Below are positions 24,565 through 37,468 of a stretch of DNA of 64,000 nucleotides, piece after piece. This DNA comes from Penicillium oxalicum (taxonomy: Eukaryota > Ascomycota > Eurotiomycetes > Eurotiales > Aspergillaceae), in NCBI RefSeq assembly GCF_001723175.1, contig NC_064653.1, positions 558,001 to 622,000 on the forward strand. The letters run 5' to 3'. The position numbers and the translations under genes are program-made. Position 1 is the stretch's first letter; each line of letters starts with the position of its first letter. Under the pieces are notes generated by a model, which was given only the letters and a program-made list of their open reading frames with translations, did no database searches and had not been told where the DNA came from.

Positions 24565-27500
24565 ATGCCTTCGCGCACACGCCAAGGTCCAACTGATGAG
24601 GTAGATGACGAGACAGGCCTTCGTAGCCTGTCCTTCAATCAACCACTCTCATGGCGCGCGGGTCGCTCCGCGATTCCAATCGCAGATCTGCTGGAACGTC
24701 TACAGTCCCTCGCCCAGGAACTTCGCAAGCTTGAACAGGAAGAAATCGACAAGGACTCTTTGACCAAGGTCTCCCGGGAGCTTGCCGACAGCCATCTTCT
24801 CGCCCACAAAGATCGCGGTGTCAGGGCATGGGCAACCTGTTGCATCGTTGATGTGTTGCGACTTTGCGCGCCGGATGCACCTTTTACAAGAAATCAGCTC
24901 AAGGTGCGCGTCATTCGCCGGAGAAAGTCGAGTCAAAGATGCCCAAGGGCTTTGGTTCTCGTGCATGGAGCTTTAGAGCGATTGCTGACGTGAAATTGCT
25001 CAATAGGACATCTTTACCTGTGTGGTTTCTTCCATCATCCCCGCACTGGCCGATCCATCAAATGCCTACAATGCGCAACATATTTACGTCCTCGGATCGC
25101 TAGCCGAGGTGAAGAGCGTTGTGCTCATGACAGATCTCGATCATCCCGACTCGCTGATTGTTCCTCTCTTCACCACCTGTTTCGACATTGTCTCTGGGTC
25201 CTCCAAGGCCTCCACGGGCGAGGAGGTCGCCAAGGGCGTAGAGTTCGATATGACACGGCTTCTTGTGACAGTCATTGACGAAACTCCCGTCTTGGCTGCA
25301 GAGGTAGTGGACACCATCGTGGCTCAATTTTTGCGTGTTGACCCTCGTGTCCTGGACAACTCGAAGAAGGGCAAGCGGGTCGAGACCCCTTTCGATGCCA
25401 AGCAGGATACCCTCTTGCTGAAGGACTATCCACCCGCATACAATATGGCCAAAGCAATCTGCCAGGCATGTCCCGAGCGAATGACAAGCCACATCAGCCA
25501 GTATTTCAACAATGTCATTATCGACGCATCCGTCCCGGCAAACCACACGAACGGGGCCAAAAATGGTTCCCGCAAGCCGAACCTCGACGATTCAGATGAC
25601 GAGGCCGAAGATATCAAGGAATTGAGCAAGGCGCATCGTCTGATTCGGGAATTGTGGCGGGCGTGTCCGGAGGTCTTGCAGAACGTAATTCCCCAGGTAG
25701 AGGCTGAGCTGTCCGCGGAATCCGTTGCATTGCGATTGCTTGCAACCCAAACGATTGGCGATCTTGCTGCAGGCATCGGAGTCGCAGGACCGCCACCACC
25801 CCCTGCGATGGATCCCGCTGCCTATCCGCCTGTGACTTTGCAGGAATTGTCACAGATGGTGACTCAGACCAACGTCCTCCTCACGCCGGTTTCTCCCAAA
25901 CCATTTGCGCAGGTGCATGGCTCGGCGTATGGGGCTTTCCTGAGTCGAAGACTGGACAAGAACCCCTCGGTGCGCGCTGCATGGGCAACTGTAGTCGGTC
26001 GGATCCTGTTGACTTCGGCAGGTGGATCTGGCCTCAGTGAACAAGAGGAGCAATCACTGGTTAACAATCTCACCAGTATGCTCCGTGATGCAGATGAGAA
26101 GGTTCGTATCGCCGCCGTGGATACCGTCGGTCACTTTGGCCTTTCCGATGTCGTTCACAAACTCGGGACGAAAGGCGGCTGTTCGTCGGAGGGCTCTGTT
26201 CTTGCAATCCTTGCAGAACGAGTCAAAGATCGCAAGCCTCAGGTCCGTGAGCGCGCAATGAAGATTCTCGCTCGAATGTGGGCAGTGGCTGCTGGTGAGA
26301 TCGAACAAAACACCGAACCTGCTGTTTCACTTTTGAAGGATGTGCCAACGAGGATCTTTGATGCTTTCTACACCAATGATCTAGAGATTCACATCTTGAT
26401 TGATCGAGTCCTTTTCGAAATTCTTCTCCCCCTCAACTATCCCCCGGTCAAGTCAAAGCTTTCTCGGTCCGCCTCAAACCAGTCGCAGAAGCAGAAAGAC
26501 AATCAAGTCGCCGACTCAGAGCAAGAGACTGACGTTGATAAAATCCGCGTACGTCGAATTTTGACCTTGCTCCGTGGCCTGGATGATAAGGCGCGCAGGG
26601 TTTTCTTCGTTATGATTGCCCGGCAACTGTCCATGAGATCGGCAGTGACCCTGTACCTGGAAGCCTGTGAAAAATACAATGTAAGTGCCAATCGTGGCCG
26701 TGTGGCTTCCCTGACGGGTGGTTGACTCTGCTTTTTACTGACTTGGGCTCCTTCAAGGGTGGTGTCGTTGACAAGAATGAAAGTCAAGCGAAAGCTCAGC
26801 TAGCACGGGTCATCGACTCTTTGTCCAAAACCTTCCCAGACGCTTCGCGTGCCTCTGCCGATCTCTGGAAGTTCGCAAAGGTCCACGATCGCCGTAGTTA
26901 CCAGCTTGTGCGCTTTGCTATGGCAGTTGTGAGCGATCATCGCACCGTCATCAAGGCAATCCGGGAGTTCCAAAGACGTGCGCAAAGCGCAAACAATTCG
27001 CCTCTTCTTGAAACAATGACAGCCCTCCTTTACCGTTCTGCCTCGCTCATTTTCAATCGGAGCCACATCCCGGCGATCATGACTCTGTCTCGCACTGACG
27101 AAAACGGGTTGGCCAATGCCGCCCAGGAGATGCTTAAGCAGATTTCATCTCACAACCCAGAGGTGCTGGAGGCCCAGGTCCAAGAAATGTGCAAAGATCT
27201 CGAGGCGCAGGCACCGAAGGCAAACTCTCCGGGTGATCCAAGCACAAAGGAGATACTCAAGGCTTGCGCTGGGTTTGCCAAGAAGTTGCCTGATAAGCTT
27301 CCCAAGGAGCGCAAATTCTACCAGGCCCTTATGAATTATGCCTTATACAGCAGCTCACCTGCTGCTGCCAAACATGCCGTGTCCATCCTCATGGCCACTG
27401 CCGATCGTAAGGAGATGTATGCAAAGGATTTGGTCTCTAAATGTGTGAAAAAGTGGTCATATGGATCTGATCACTTCTTGACCCGTCTTGCTGCACTGTC

Positions 27501-29295
27501 GCAATTGAACCTTCTTGCACCCAGGGAAGCCGACGAGGAGAGCGACGCCATCATCTCGATTGCCATAAACCAAGTACTCTTGACCAATCGTGCCCCCGAG
27601 GAAGATTCTGGTTACAGCTGGTCTGAAACCGCAGATGAGGAGACTGAGGCCAAAGAATGGGCGCTGAGGATTATTGTGAATCGTCTCCGAGCCAAGGATG
27701 GATCTGATGACGACGAGGACTTCCGTGCGCACGCTGAGCCAGTGTATGACACATTGAACAAGCTGGTTGCGGGTGAAGGTGAACTCTCGAAGAAAAAAGA
27801 TACTCCGGCGACTCAAAAATCACGTCTTCGTCTGATTGCGGCCAAGTCGCTCATCAAGCTGTGTGCGTCTGGGACACTTTGTGATCAGCTTCTCACTCCT
27901 GTCAATTTCAATTCTGTCGCTCTCATGGCGCAAGATCGACTGCTACCGGTCCGCGGCGCATTCATCAACTATCTGAAAAAGAAGCTGGTACAAAGAAACC
28001 ACCTGAGTCATCGGTGGTACATCATCCCCTGCTTACTTGCATTCGAGCCGAGCAGAACCCTCAAGGATTCTACCCTTATCTGGCTGCGCTCTCGGGCATC
28101 ATATTTCGCACAACAGGCTCAAGCAAATGGGAAAAAGACGGAGCAAGCCATGGTCATGGAGTTGATCTTTTCTCGTCTCTTATCCTTGCTTGCCTACCAC
28201 CCGGACTATCCCTCAGATGATCTAGACGAGACCACGAGGCTTGGCGACTTGAGCGACTTTGCGCAGTACATCGTTTATTACCTTATGGCGGTGGCCAACG
28301 AACAGAATCTGTCGTTGATCTTCCACATTGCTCAGCGTGTCAAGCAATTCCGCGATGGCATCACCAAATCTGACGAGATTTCTACCCGCCTTCACACGCT
28401 GTCTGACCTTGCTCAAGCGACGATCCGCCGATTTGCTGACATTTACTCGCACCAGCACAAGTTTGGAGGGGCTAGTGGTGGAGCAGCAAATCTGCTCCAG
28501 ACATATCCTGGAAAGATGGGCGTCCCTAGCTCTCTTTTCGTGTCAATGAACAGCCATCGTGAAGCTCAAGACGTCGCAGATAAGAACTTCCTTCCTGATG
28601 AAATTGATGACATGCTTGACCGTGTGGTCCGTGTTGCCATGAAGCCAAGGAACACTTCTCACGGTGCGCATAGCGGCTCCGCCAAGAAGCGAAAGACCGA
28701 GCCTGCCGATGGAAACGGTACACCGTCAGCGTCCAAAAGGGCTCGGAAAGAAAAAGGCACACGGTCTTCTCGCAAGTCGACTTCTTCTGTCGGCGTCGCT
28801 TCTAAATCTTCGCGTCGCAAGCGTGGGGAGGACGATGAATGGCCGTCAGATGCCGGCCCTGAAGAGGATCTGCCTCAATCTACCTCACATCGTCGGCGGA
28901 GTAGCCGTGGCGTAGTCAAGCAGGGAGTCAGTTATGCCGACCAGGATAGTGATGAGGATGACGAAGAGATGCAGAAATGGGAACAGGCTCAAACTGCCGA
29001 AAACGATGATAACGAAGATCAGGCCAACGAGGACGACGAGGAAGATCAGGAGGAGGATGAAGAAGAAGAAGCTGCAGATTCTGATGAAGAGATGCAAGAA
29101 GAAAAGAACGAGGAGGTCGAAGAAGTCTCCAAGAATGGCGACGAATCGAGTGAGAAGGCAAACTCACCTCCAGTTCCACCAAAGCGCGGCCGAGGGAGAC
29201 CCAAGTCTACCGCGTCTGGATCGAAACCCAACAGTCGTGTCAAGCAACCAACTACAACTTCATTGCCAACGCGTCGGTCCTCTCGCCGAGGATAA
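24565..29295 (+). CDS. pds5: Sister chromatid cohesion factor Pds5 (BimD/Spo76)
   Basis: Three exons, 24565-24903, 25007-26680 and 26758-29295, join at phase 0 to about 1516 residues, near the size of Aspergillus BimD. The N-terminal part holds the hallmark LRLCAPDAPFT and IIPALADPSNAY stretches, followed by HEAT-type helical repeats through about residue 1150 (for example VRERAMKILARMWAV). The C-terminal third is basic, with SKRARKEK-type nuclear signals, then long Glu/Asp runs and an RGRGRPKS AT-hook-like motif around residue 1485. Pds5 binds the cohesin kleisin with Wapl or Eco1 and controls cohesin maintenance. The start is supported by good family-like order and by the phase of exon 1. 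It converges with SNF5. Confidence 0.95.
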
Positions 29296-30497
29296 GCCAA
29301 TAGTGATTTACCTGTCTTCTTATCTCACCCTTCAGCGTGTTGAATGGCTTCGAATTCTGCTTCAAGTCGGCGTTCAGCTTTTGAATTCATGTCTCCCCCC
29401 CCCTTTTTTATTCCCCCGCCAGTCATTGACAATCGCAAACTACTGCATTTGTTAGCTTCATATCTACTACATCTGCACTTGCGTAATTCAAGCTTGATTT
29501 CCCCCATTACAGCCGATGAACATTCGAGATGTATACCCGATGTGCCTTTACTTTTGTTTCATGTGTCGATAATCCTAGCTCTTAACTAGGTTTCTACTAC
29601 CCTGCTATCAATTTCAGACTCTCCATCCATCCCCTTCTATTTTTTATATGTTGATAGGCACATTTTTTGAAGTGTGTACACCAGCCAGCCTGCCCTCTTG
29701 TCATCTCAAGGGCTGTACTAAGTGAAAACCCCACGGGCACTCTAGGTACTAAGTAGCGTTATCAATCTCCATGCTGGGCGATTCATTCAGATGCCTTAAG
29801 CCAATGTTACAACAGATAAATTTGATTCCATGCCCATTAGGTACCTGTGGTGCAGGGCCACGGCGCAGATTACTTAAGTTGTAGATCTCACCTGGTGCCT
29901 TGGAGATTCATCTTCAGGTTGTCGGATGGATATGCACGAAGTAAATGCTAGACCATGGAAAATTGAGTGATGTCTCCTGAATCAGGCTTATGCAGTCACG
30001 CCAATCAATACGGAGCCTAGGTATCCAGCACGGGACAAGGTCGTAAGTTTAAATATCAATGGAGATCGTGGACCTACTGCTAAAATGCCCGGCCGTAAAC
30101 TAGGGATGTCGGTGATGCCTGCATGACGATGGGGATAACAACCACCAGTGTGTCCTTCTCGGCTGCTATGATCTGATCCCTAAGCGACTCCTCCTGTAGG
30201 TCCTCCAAAACGAGAGGCGACCCAGCAGAGGCGCAGCTAAGGGAAATATCGAGGTTTTAGAGAATGATTGGATCATCGATGGATGATTGAGGCATCGCAA
30301 CCATCAAGGGGGTGGATTGAGCGCAAAAGTAGCATGAAAGAATCTAGACCAGTTGAAATTCGGTGGTACCCAGACAAGAACATTCATTTCCACACGCACA
30401 CACACACACACACATCACATCACATCACTTATGAGATACAAAGTTGGAGGCTTTCTGAAGCCAAGAAACAAAGGATACTGGCTTATCATCGACATGT
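29296..30497. other. Convergent 3' region between PDS5 and SNF5
   Basis: About 1.2 kb lies between facing stop codons. There is no supported gene. It contains a CA microsatellite near its right end. Confidence 0.55.
30391..30427 (+). repeat. CA/CATCA microsatellite
   Basis: A run of CA dinucleotides (interrupted once by CG) is followed by three ATCAC-type units. It is non-coding and just downstream of SNF5. Confidence 0.85.
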
Positions 30498-32771
30498 CTA
30501 GGATGAAGCAGCCCCGGGAACCGAAGCGGTCCCCATCGCAGGACTCATGTCGGCGGAATTCGCTCCGTCGGCTGCTTGGCTTACACCGGCGCTGCCTGCA
30601 TTATCGGAGGGTGGGTGTGGGTTGTTATCAGCCCTGTTGATACGATCTTCGACTCGCTCCTTGTGTTGACGATTGCGGAGATGGACTTCAAAGTTGTCGA
30701 CCGTCATGCCAGCCCCGGGCGTGTACAGTTTCCCTGGACAGTCGTGGCAGCGAATACGAGGCAGATATTGATACTTGATCTTTTGGCCAGGTTGAAGATT
30801 TGCCGGATTTGAAACAGGTGCGAGGGTCTCGGTATCCACCGCTGAATAACGCATCACTCCTTCGAATGAATCGTTGGGGTGTGTTTGTTTCAACTTAGCC
30901 AGGCCAGCCTGGAGCCAGGTAGGGGGAGGAGGCTGGGAACGCATTCCAAGTCAGACAAACGTCAAGGGACGCCTTCACTTTCGAAATGGAAATTGACTTA
31001 CTCCAGGAACACCCTGCTGGGGCGGATTCGGCGCGTCAACAGCTCCTGTCTGCTGTGGGCGCGGAGGGTGGTGCTGTTTCTGTTTCTCCGATGGGGGTGC
31101 CATGGATCCAGCCTGTGCGGCAGCGTCAAAGATGCGTTTCCCGTTTCGAAGATCGACCAACTTGTCTCGTGAGATCTTGAACTTAACAATGAGTTTTTCG
31201 GGCTCTTCGAGACTTTCTTCTCGTAGTTGTTGACGTCGCGACGCCCGTGTGGGCTCCTGCGATATGGGTTCTGGTGTAGCCGAATGTCCCAGGCTGGCAC
31301 GCAGCGCCGCATGAGCTGCTGTGGCTGCGCCCCTCATACCCCTTGTACGGGCGGTGCCCTGAGCGAGATGAGGTCCAATGGCCGGGGAGCCTTCATCAGA
31401 ATCATCACTCTCAAAGTCGTCAGATTCTTCCTCGCCACGAGTGCCTGCCATTCCACGACGGCGACTGGTGCCGGACCGCTTAATGACGTTGCTCTCCTCA
31501 AAAGTCTCGGCGGAGTTAGGAATGACAGAAGAGACGATGAGCGAGCGGATAGTTCGTTGGCGGTCTTTGAGATCTGGCAGCGCCGGGCCTCCCCGTCGGT
31601 TGATGGACCGTTTTTGGCGGCGCTGCTCACGCGAGATCGAAATTTCTGTGCGCTCGAGATCGGCATCGTTGAGCTCGTACAGGTAGGGGGTGTGCTCTTT
31701 GGCTGCTTGGAAGGGGCGGAATGCAGAGGAAACAGGAGTAGGAAGGAAGGATGTGTTCAAATCGGGGTCCTCAATGGGGCGCCCGTCGAATGGATGATTG
31801 ACAATGTACAGAGACTTTGTGAATAGTTGAGACTGTTCTCGGATGGAGTGAGCGATGGCTGTGGTAAACTCTCCCGAGAGTGAGAGATCATCTGTCAATC
31901 GCAATGCAAATTCCTCTGGTGAATTCAGAGGATCATTGATGTCCCATTCAAATTGGTCGATCAAGGTGTGTTGACCAATTGTGATGTTGAGCTTGATCAG
32001 AATGCGCATTTCATCGTTGCGGTAAGCTGTATATGGCAGCTGAGGATCCAAGGGCGCTTCTTGCACGTAAATTTGTGGATAGTAGTCCATGATTTGCTCT
32101 TGAATGCTCTGAGAGATCATGCGCAATAGTGGTCCCGACGTCTCCAATGCGAGTCCCAGGTCTTCGACCATTTTTTCTGCAAATAGATCGGGAGACACAA
32201 CACGGTCATGAAGATTCCAAGTAAATGTGTCTCGAATCTTGACTTTTTCCCAGTCGATGTCGAGCCTGATCGGGACCAAGTCTTCAATCTGTTCGCTCTG
32301 AATCTTCATATCACGTCTTGAAACTTTGAGTTCCCGCGCTTTGCGGTTCCCAGGTCGGCGCCTTTGAGCCGGGTATAAAACCTGCGCGGGTTGATTCCGG
32401 GTATCAGTCCGCGGGTTCCCAAAACCTTCATAGCCAACTCCGAACAATGCAGCCGGGTTTCCATGTGTTTCGCGACGGACGGAAAGATAGTAATCCCTTT
32501 CGGCCCGTTTTTGCAGCAGCAGTTCTTGGGCTGGATGATCCCTGGCAGCAGCTGCCGAATAGCGAAACTCGCGGTTCACGAATTGATCGAGAAGAATCTT
32601 CTCGACGGGCGTTTCGCGCGTGCGCAACGTCAGATCCCCCGAGACTTCGCTTGATTGAGTAGCAGTCCCCTCCCGCGACCGTTTGCGAAATTGCGCCGAT
32701 CCGTTTGTGCCATTCGGCTGCTGAATGCCGTTGGTGTCATTGAGGTTGTCTCTCTCTGACACACTCATCAT
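30498..32771 (-). CDS. snf5: SNF5/SMARCB1-domain subunit of a SWI/SNF-type chromatin remodeller
   Basis: Two minus-strand exons, 31002-32771 and 30498-30932, join in frame (..GVPG then PPPPTWLQAGL..) to about 734 residues. The ATG at 32771 (or 32768, next codon) is chosen because the frame further upstream starts only with a non-ATG codon. The SNF5 core has two imperfect repeats: VPIRLDIDWEKVKIRDTFTWNL at about 165-235 and MRILIKLNITIGQHTLIDQFEWDI at about 255-325. Acidic and basic low-complexity regions follow. The second exon adds a conserved fungal tail with C-x2-C and H-x5-H (RIRCHDCPGK, then EVHLRNRQHKER), a possible small zinc motif. The protein would be a core SWI/SNF or RSC subunit; Snf5 and Sfh1 cannot be separated by eye. 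Confidence 0.9.
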
Positions 32772-34245
32772 TGCGGATGCGCTTTTTCGCTGTCCCAGTG
32801 TCAAGGACTTCCAGCAATGGCTTCTCCCACGAGTGATTGGCTCTATTGTCCGTCAAATCAGCACCTCTTATTCCCGTGTCCAATGCACTAGAACCGTTCC
32901 ACGTGCCCAGGAGTGAGCCAGCAGCAGCCTAGTTGATTCTTGCGCAGAGAACTGACAATACAAAGCGAGTGAATGGATAGACGGCTAGCTCGCCAGGTTG
33001 ATCGGTTCCAGGAGATTTCGACGTGGCAGAGGATCGAAGGATTGGCAATTAAGACAGCATCATTCGATGTTTCTTAATTCTTGAAATTGTATGTTAGTTA
33101 TTTGATATCACAATCCATGCTTCCGAGTCAACGAGTTGCGCGCGCAGGGACCACTGCCAGGCGCAGCGCCGGTACATGTGCTTGTCGCGACAACCGCATA
33201 TCCAATTAGGAACCATCAGCGTAGCTAGTGAGCCAACGCGTCATCGACGCCCTGAGAATCCCCAAACATACGGCACAGGATAGGGGCAATGGCGGATTGT
33301 GAGAGCATTATGCACGTACCTCGGTCGAAGCAGTCTCGTGAAAGCCAATCGCGCTGTGTGGCCTTACGGATCACGCCAGCCACCGAGCAGGTGTCAGCAG
33401 CGCGGAGATCAGTTGCAAGCAGGACGCGACTTGAGATGTTATATTGGGCTTTTGATCGGACACGGCTCTCGCGTGTCGTCAGGAGTTTGGTGAAGGTAGG
33501 CGGGGCGAGGTTTGGAGATGATGTTCGCAGAGCGCGCGCGGGTGTTGAGAGAAGTTCAAAGGAGAGAAGGAGGAATTACGAGATGTCCGCATCTGGCAAA
33601 GACAAGGCAATGCCTCGGTGACGACTTTCCACGGCCACCACGGAATCAATCATTGCCAGAAGGGGCTCATTATACTCAATATGATTTCTATAATCAAAAG
33701 TCTACTCGCTAATACTCTTTTCTTCTGGTTCAGGCCTTGCGCCATCTTCGGCCCAGAGGCATGTGGAGGTCATGTGATGCTCCTCACGGACCATTGTCTG
33801 GGTGCCTGAGGCAATAAAGTGCTTCCTCCGACCGGAAAGCGGGTTCTGGCTGGTCTACTGCGATCATCAAGGTCCAGGTCTTCGAAACGAAGAGGGAGAT
33901 ATCGATTCATCTCGGCCTGCTTGGTTTTAATACCAATCCGGAATTCGGACTTCTGATAATTTGTTCATTAAATTTACTCGATGTGAGCATATGACGGCAG
34001 TTGGGAAGAACAACTGAGCTGGAAGCTCTAGGCTCGAGTCGTATTGAGATTGTTACGGGGTTTACGCTCGCTAGATATGTTTACTGAGAGAAGTCGCCGG
34101 TATGTGAAGGAAATTCCTCTCTATCGTAGAAGAGAGTATTCTTCTCCCACACGTGGATTGATTGCGACATAGACAGATTGACACCCACAGACGATGAAAA
34201 GGCACCTCGTGCCCAAGCGCCTTCAAATCATCAGTCGAAACTCAA
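32772..34245. other. Intergenic region upstream of SNF5
   Basis: About 1.5 kb holds the SNF5 promoter and the 3' region of the next minus-strand gene. Short frames on both strands lack recognisable domains. Confidence 0.5.
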
Positions 34246-35139
34246 TCATCGGCACAAAAGATGAATATCAGCAATGACTGCACAATGATCCGAGTTGTAT
34301 ATGCCGTCATCGAATTTATTGGTCATCACCGAGTAGCCCTCCGCTTTCCACTCCGCATTGGGCTTGACAGTGGAAAGCAGCACATAATCAATTCTTGAGG
34401 GGGGTTCTTTCTCGTATCCGAATCCAGTGAAGGTGTGGTAGTTTCCGTAGCGGCGACATGGATCGACCATTTTGAAAGTATCAACAAAGTCGCCAGACCC
34501 GACCAGATCCGAATAAGCCTCCTGGTCTTCCTGACTGTTCAAGTCGCCTGCAAGGAAAGCACCATTGATGAGATACGCGCACTCTCTGCATCGATACTCG
34601 CGTATCTTTGCTCGAATGATTCGTGCAGCTTCCAAGCGAGACCTTGAACCTTGGTCATCAAGGTGCGTATTCATTGCGAGGATGGTATTCCCGCTTTCGC
34701 GATGACTTAACACACCGATGGTGAGGATGCGAATTGAGGCTGCATCCCAGTTCTTCGAAGGTGTCGATGGTGTCTTTGATAGCCAGACAGTCTCCCAATG
34801 AATGAGACACCAGGCTGACTCTCGATAGAAAATGGGCGAGTACTCGCCAGCCTGATGCCCGTCGTCTCGGCCGACCCCGATGTAAGCCCAGTCTGATTCC
34901 AAGCTTGATGTCGCTTTGTTGAGCCCTGTGTGGATATCCACTAGTTGCTCATGGAGAACCTCTTGCAAGCAGACCAGTGTATCGTTAGGGTGGCGTGTAT
35001 GATACCGCAACTCGTTGATAAGTAAATTTTTGCGCTGCTCCCACGGTACTTCACCCTTGAACGGGGAGCTAGTCGCATATCGTATATTATGGGTCAGAAT
35101 TCTTAAAGGAACCGGTGGCACGGGTAGACAGGTTTTCAT
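34246..35139 (-). CDS. Endonuclease/exonuclease/phosphatase-superfamily protein
   Basis: An intronless minus-strand frame codes 297 residues from the ATG at 35139; the frame extends to 35199 only with a non-ATG codon. The DNase I-like fold signature is complete: LRILTHNIRYATSS (catalytic Asn), VCLQEVLHEQL (metal-binding Glu), AMNTHLDDQG, LAGDLNSQEDQEAY (Asp and Asn), RIDYVLLS and the terminal SDHCAVIADIHL (catalytic His). This fits a Mg2+-dependent phosphodiesterase or phosphatase; members cut nucleic acid, phosphoinositide or sphingomyelin substrates. No long signal peptide is visible, so it is probably intracellular. The substrate cannot be predicted here. It is divergent from the Cdb4-like gene over about 790 bp. 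Confidence 0.88.
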   Translation of the reverse strand: MKTCLPVPPVPLRILTHNIRYATSSPFKGEVPWEQRKNLLINELRYHTRHPNDTLVCLQEVLHEQLVDIHTGLNKATSSLESDWAYIGVGRDDGHQAGEYSPIFYRESAWCLIHWETVWLSKTPSTPSKNWDAASIRILTIGVLSHRESGNTILAMNTHLDDQGSRSRLEAARIIRAKIREYRCRECAYLINGAFLAGDLNSQEDQEAYSDLVGSGDFVDTFKMVDPCRRYGNYHTFTGFGYEKEPPSRIDYVLLSTVKPNAEWKAEGYSVMTNKFDDGIYNSDHCAVIADIHLLCR

Positions 35140-35931
35140 GACGTTACGTGAAGCTGGAAGGGCACCGAGACGGGGCGCAGCTTGAATTTGAGTACTCAAT
35201 GGTAGAGAGTCAAATAATTTACCTTCAAATTCGGGGGATCGACACTGGAGAAGGTGATCAAGGAGGTCGAATCTTTAGGTCGCAGGCAGGCGGGGAAATT
35301 ATCACCGTGGATCTCCTTGTCATCGCTCACGAGACCACAAGAGAGAGAGGTAGGGCCAGTTGCAAGTCAGCCACCAATCTGTGCCAAGTTACGTTGACCA
35401 AGAAGATGGTGCATGATTTACAATTTGCGGGGGATGGTGCAGTTGGGTCGATGGATCCCGATTGGGCTTCACTTGATCTGATCTGATCATTGACCTGGCA
35501 CGAAAGCGCAACCGAATCCCCCTTTGACCTGCGTGCTCCGAGAGCTCACTACTACTGCCCGACTGGAGGTCTACTACTAAGCTTGCAACAGCTACTTCAG
35601 TCAGAATTGAGCGTACTTCAACTATCAGTCTTATCTCTAGCTTAAGAAAGGTACTTTGCCGGGAAGTCGGAGTTCCCTTCTTGACTGAGATCCTTGCCCA
35701 TGACGTCTTGGCCAAGCGTAGCCCTAGACATTGACGGCCTGATTCTTCAGGCTCTTAATCAATCCTCCCCCCCCACCATCCGTCCCGCTAAACGCTCTCT
35801 CGTTCGCTGCACACGACGTGCTGTGAATATCCATTCTTTCTTAGTGACTCCGCTAATTGAGTTAACTGCAACTACTACACCATCTGCACAACTTACTCCT
35901 TGCTCCTCCTGTGAGCTCAACACCTGAAATT
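35140..35931. other. Divergent promoter region, endonuclease-fold gene and Cdb4-like gene
   Basis: About 790 bp between two start codons. The stretch near 35765-35930 is C/T-rich with CT tracts before the Cdb4-like ATG, as in strongly expressed fungal genes. Confidence 0.5.
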
Positions 35932-37468
35932 ATGGCGGACACTACCCAAGCACCCGAGGTTGGTATGTAGACCTTTACTGTATTTGCTCTGCAAAAGCTC
36001 TAGCGTTCTGTGGGCATCCGCCCCGGATATGCTTCCTGTCGCACCAGTTGGCCGTGAAGATTTATCGTTCTTGCAGAACTAACGGCGCCAATGTGATTCC
36101 TTCAGACTACAGCCTCAACAACCCCGATACCTTGACCAAGTACAAGACTGCCGCTCAAATCTCGTACAAGGTCCTCGAGGCCGTCACCGGTACGTCCACC
36201 AACCCCGATTTCTGCCACTAATTCGGTCTAATTCGAAGAAAATAGCTCTGTGCAATGAGGGTGAAAAGATCGTTGAGATCTGTAAGAAGGGTGATGAGCT
36301 CCTCGACGAGGAAATTGCGAAGGTCTACAAGGGCAAGAAGATCGCCAAGGGTAATTTCCCCCAATTTTCGCCAATCGAATGACGGGCGTGAGTTGTACTT
36401 ATGCGTGTATCTCTAGGTATCTCCCACCCCACCACTGTCTCTCCCAGCTCCTACGTGACTCCCTACACCCCTCTGGTGTCCGACGCCGCCGAGGCTGAGA
36501 CCACCTTGAAGGCCGGCGAGATTGTCAAGATCCAGCTGGGTGCTCAAATTGATGGATTCGGTACCATTGTCTGTGACATGCACGTTGTTGCCAAGAAGGA
36601 TGCCGCCAAGGAAGTTGTTTCTGGCCGTGAGGCTGATCTGATCCTCGCCACTCACTACGCCAACGAGCTGCTCCTCCGTCTGATGGTTCCCCAGGGCCTG
36701 CTCGCCCAAGGCACCGACGAGGAGAAGGCCAAGGCTACCGCTCAGCGCGCTCCCACCCAGGCTCAGATCTCCTCCCTTCTGGAGAAGGTCGCCAAGGCCT
36801 ACGACTGTAAGCTCGTCGAGAACACCACCAGCTGGTTGTTCGGTCGCAACGAGATCGAGGGCGCCAAGAAGATCATCCTCGCCCCCGGCGATGGTGTCCG
36901 TGGTGATGGTGTCCCTGAGGTCGGCGAGGTTTGGGGTGTTGAGGTCGGTCTCAGCTTGGGTTCCGGCAAGGTCAAGAACCTCGACCACCGCGCCACCCTC
37001 CACCGCCGCACCACTACCACCTACATCCTGAAGCGTCCCAGCTCGCGCCAGACTCTGTCCGAGGTCGTCAAGAAGTTCGGTACTTTCCCCTTCAGCTTGC
37101 GCCAGCTCGAGGACGAGAAGGCGGCCAAGGTTGGTGTTGTTGAGTGTGTTCGCAACGGTGTCCTGCGCCAGTACGAGCCCGCCGGCGACGCCGAGGGTGC
37201 CCCCGTTTCCCGCATTCTGTCCACCATTGGTAAGTACACAAAATTGATCAGCGTGCCCAGAGTGTTATGCTGACCATTTTATTCAGCCATCACCAAGAAC
37301 GGCCTCACCAAGCTTGCTGCCCCTACCATCGATTTGGAGCAGTACAAGTCCGACAAGAAGATTGAGGATGAGGAGATCCTCAAGATTCTTGAGCAGCCTC
37401 TGGCCCGTTCCACCGGCAACAAGAAGAACAAGAACAAGAAGAAGAAGACCACCGGTGGTGATGAGTAA
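35932..37468 (+). CDS. Cdb4/PA2G4 (EBP1)-like protein of the methionine aminopeptidase fold
   Basis: Five exons, 35932-35962, 36106-36189, 36246-36350, 36417-37229 and 37287-37468, join to about 404 residues. The order is MADTTQAPEV, YSLNNPDTLTKYKTAAQISYKVLEAVT, ICKKGDELLDEEI and GISHPTTVSPSSYVTPYTPL, as in PA2G4/curved-DNA-binding protein. The pita-bread fold continues through VGLSLGSGKVK and ends in a Lys-rich tail (KKNKNKKKK). Members lack the catalytic metal ligands of true aminopeptidases, bind nucleic acid and associate with 60S ribosomes. The first four introns lie near the 5' end, and codon use is strongly biased, suggesting high expression. Confidence 0.93.

Noticed and set aside
35140..35199. 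N-terminal extension of the endonuclease-fold protein
   Set aside because: It would start at a TTG codon; the ATG at 35139 begins directly before the conserved fold.
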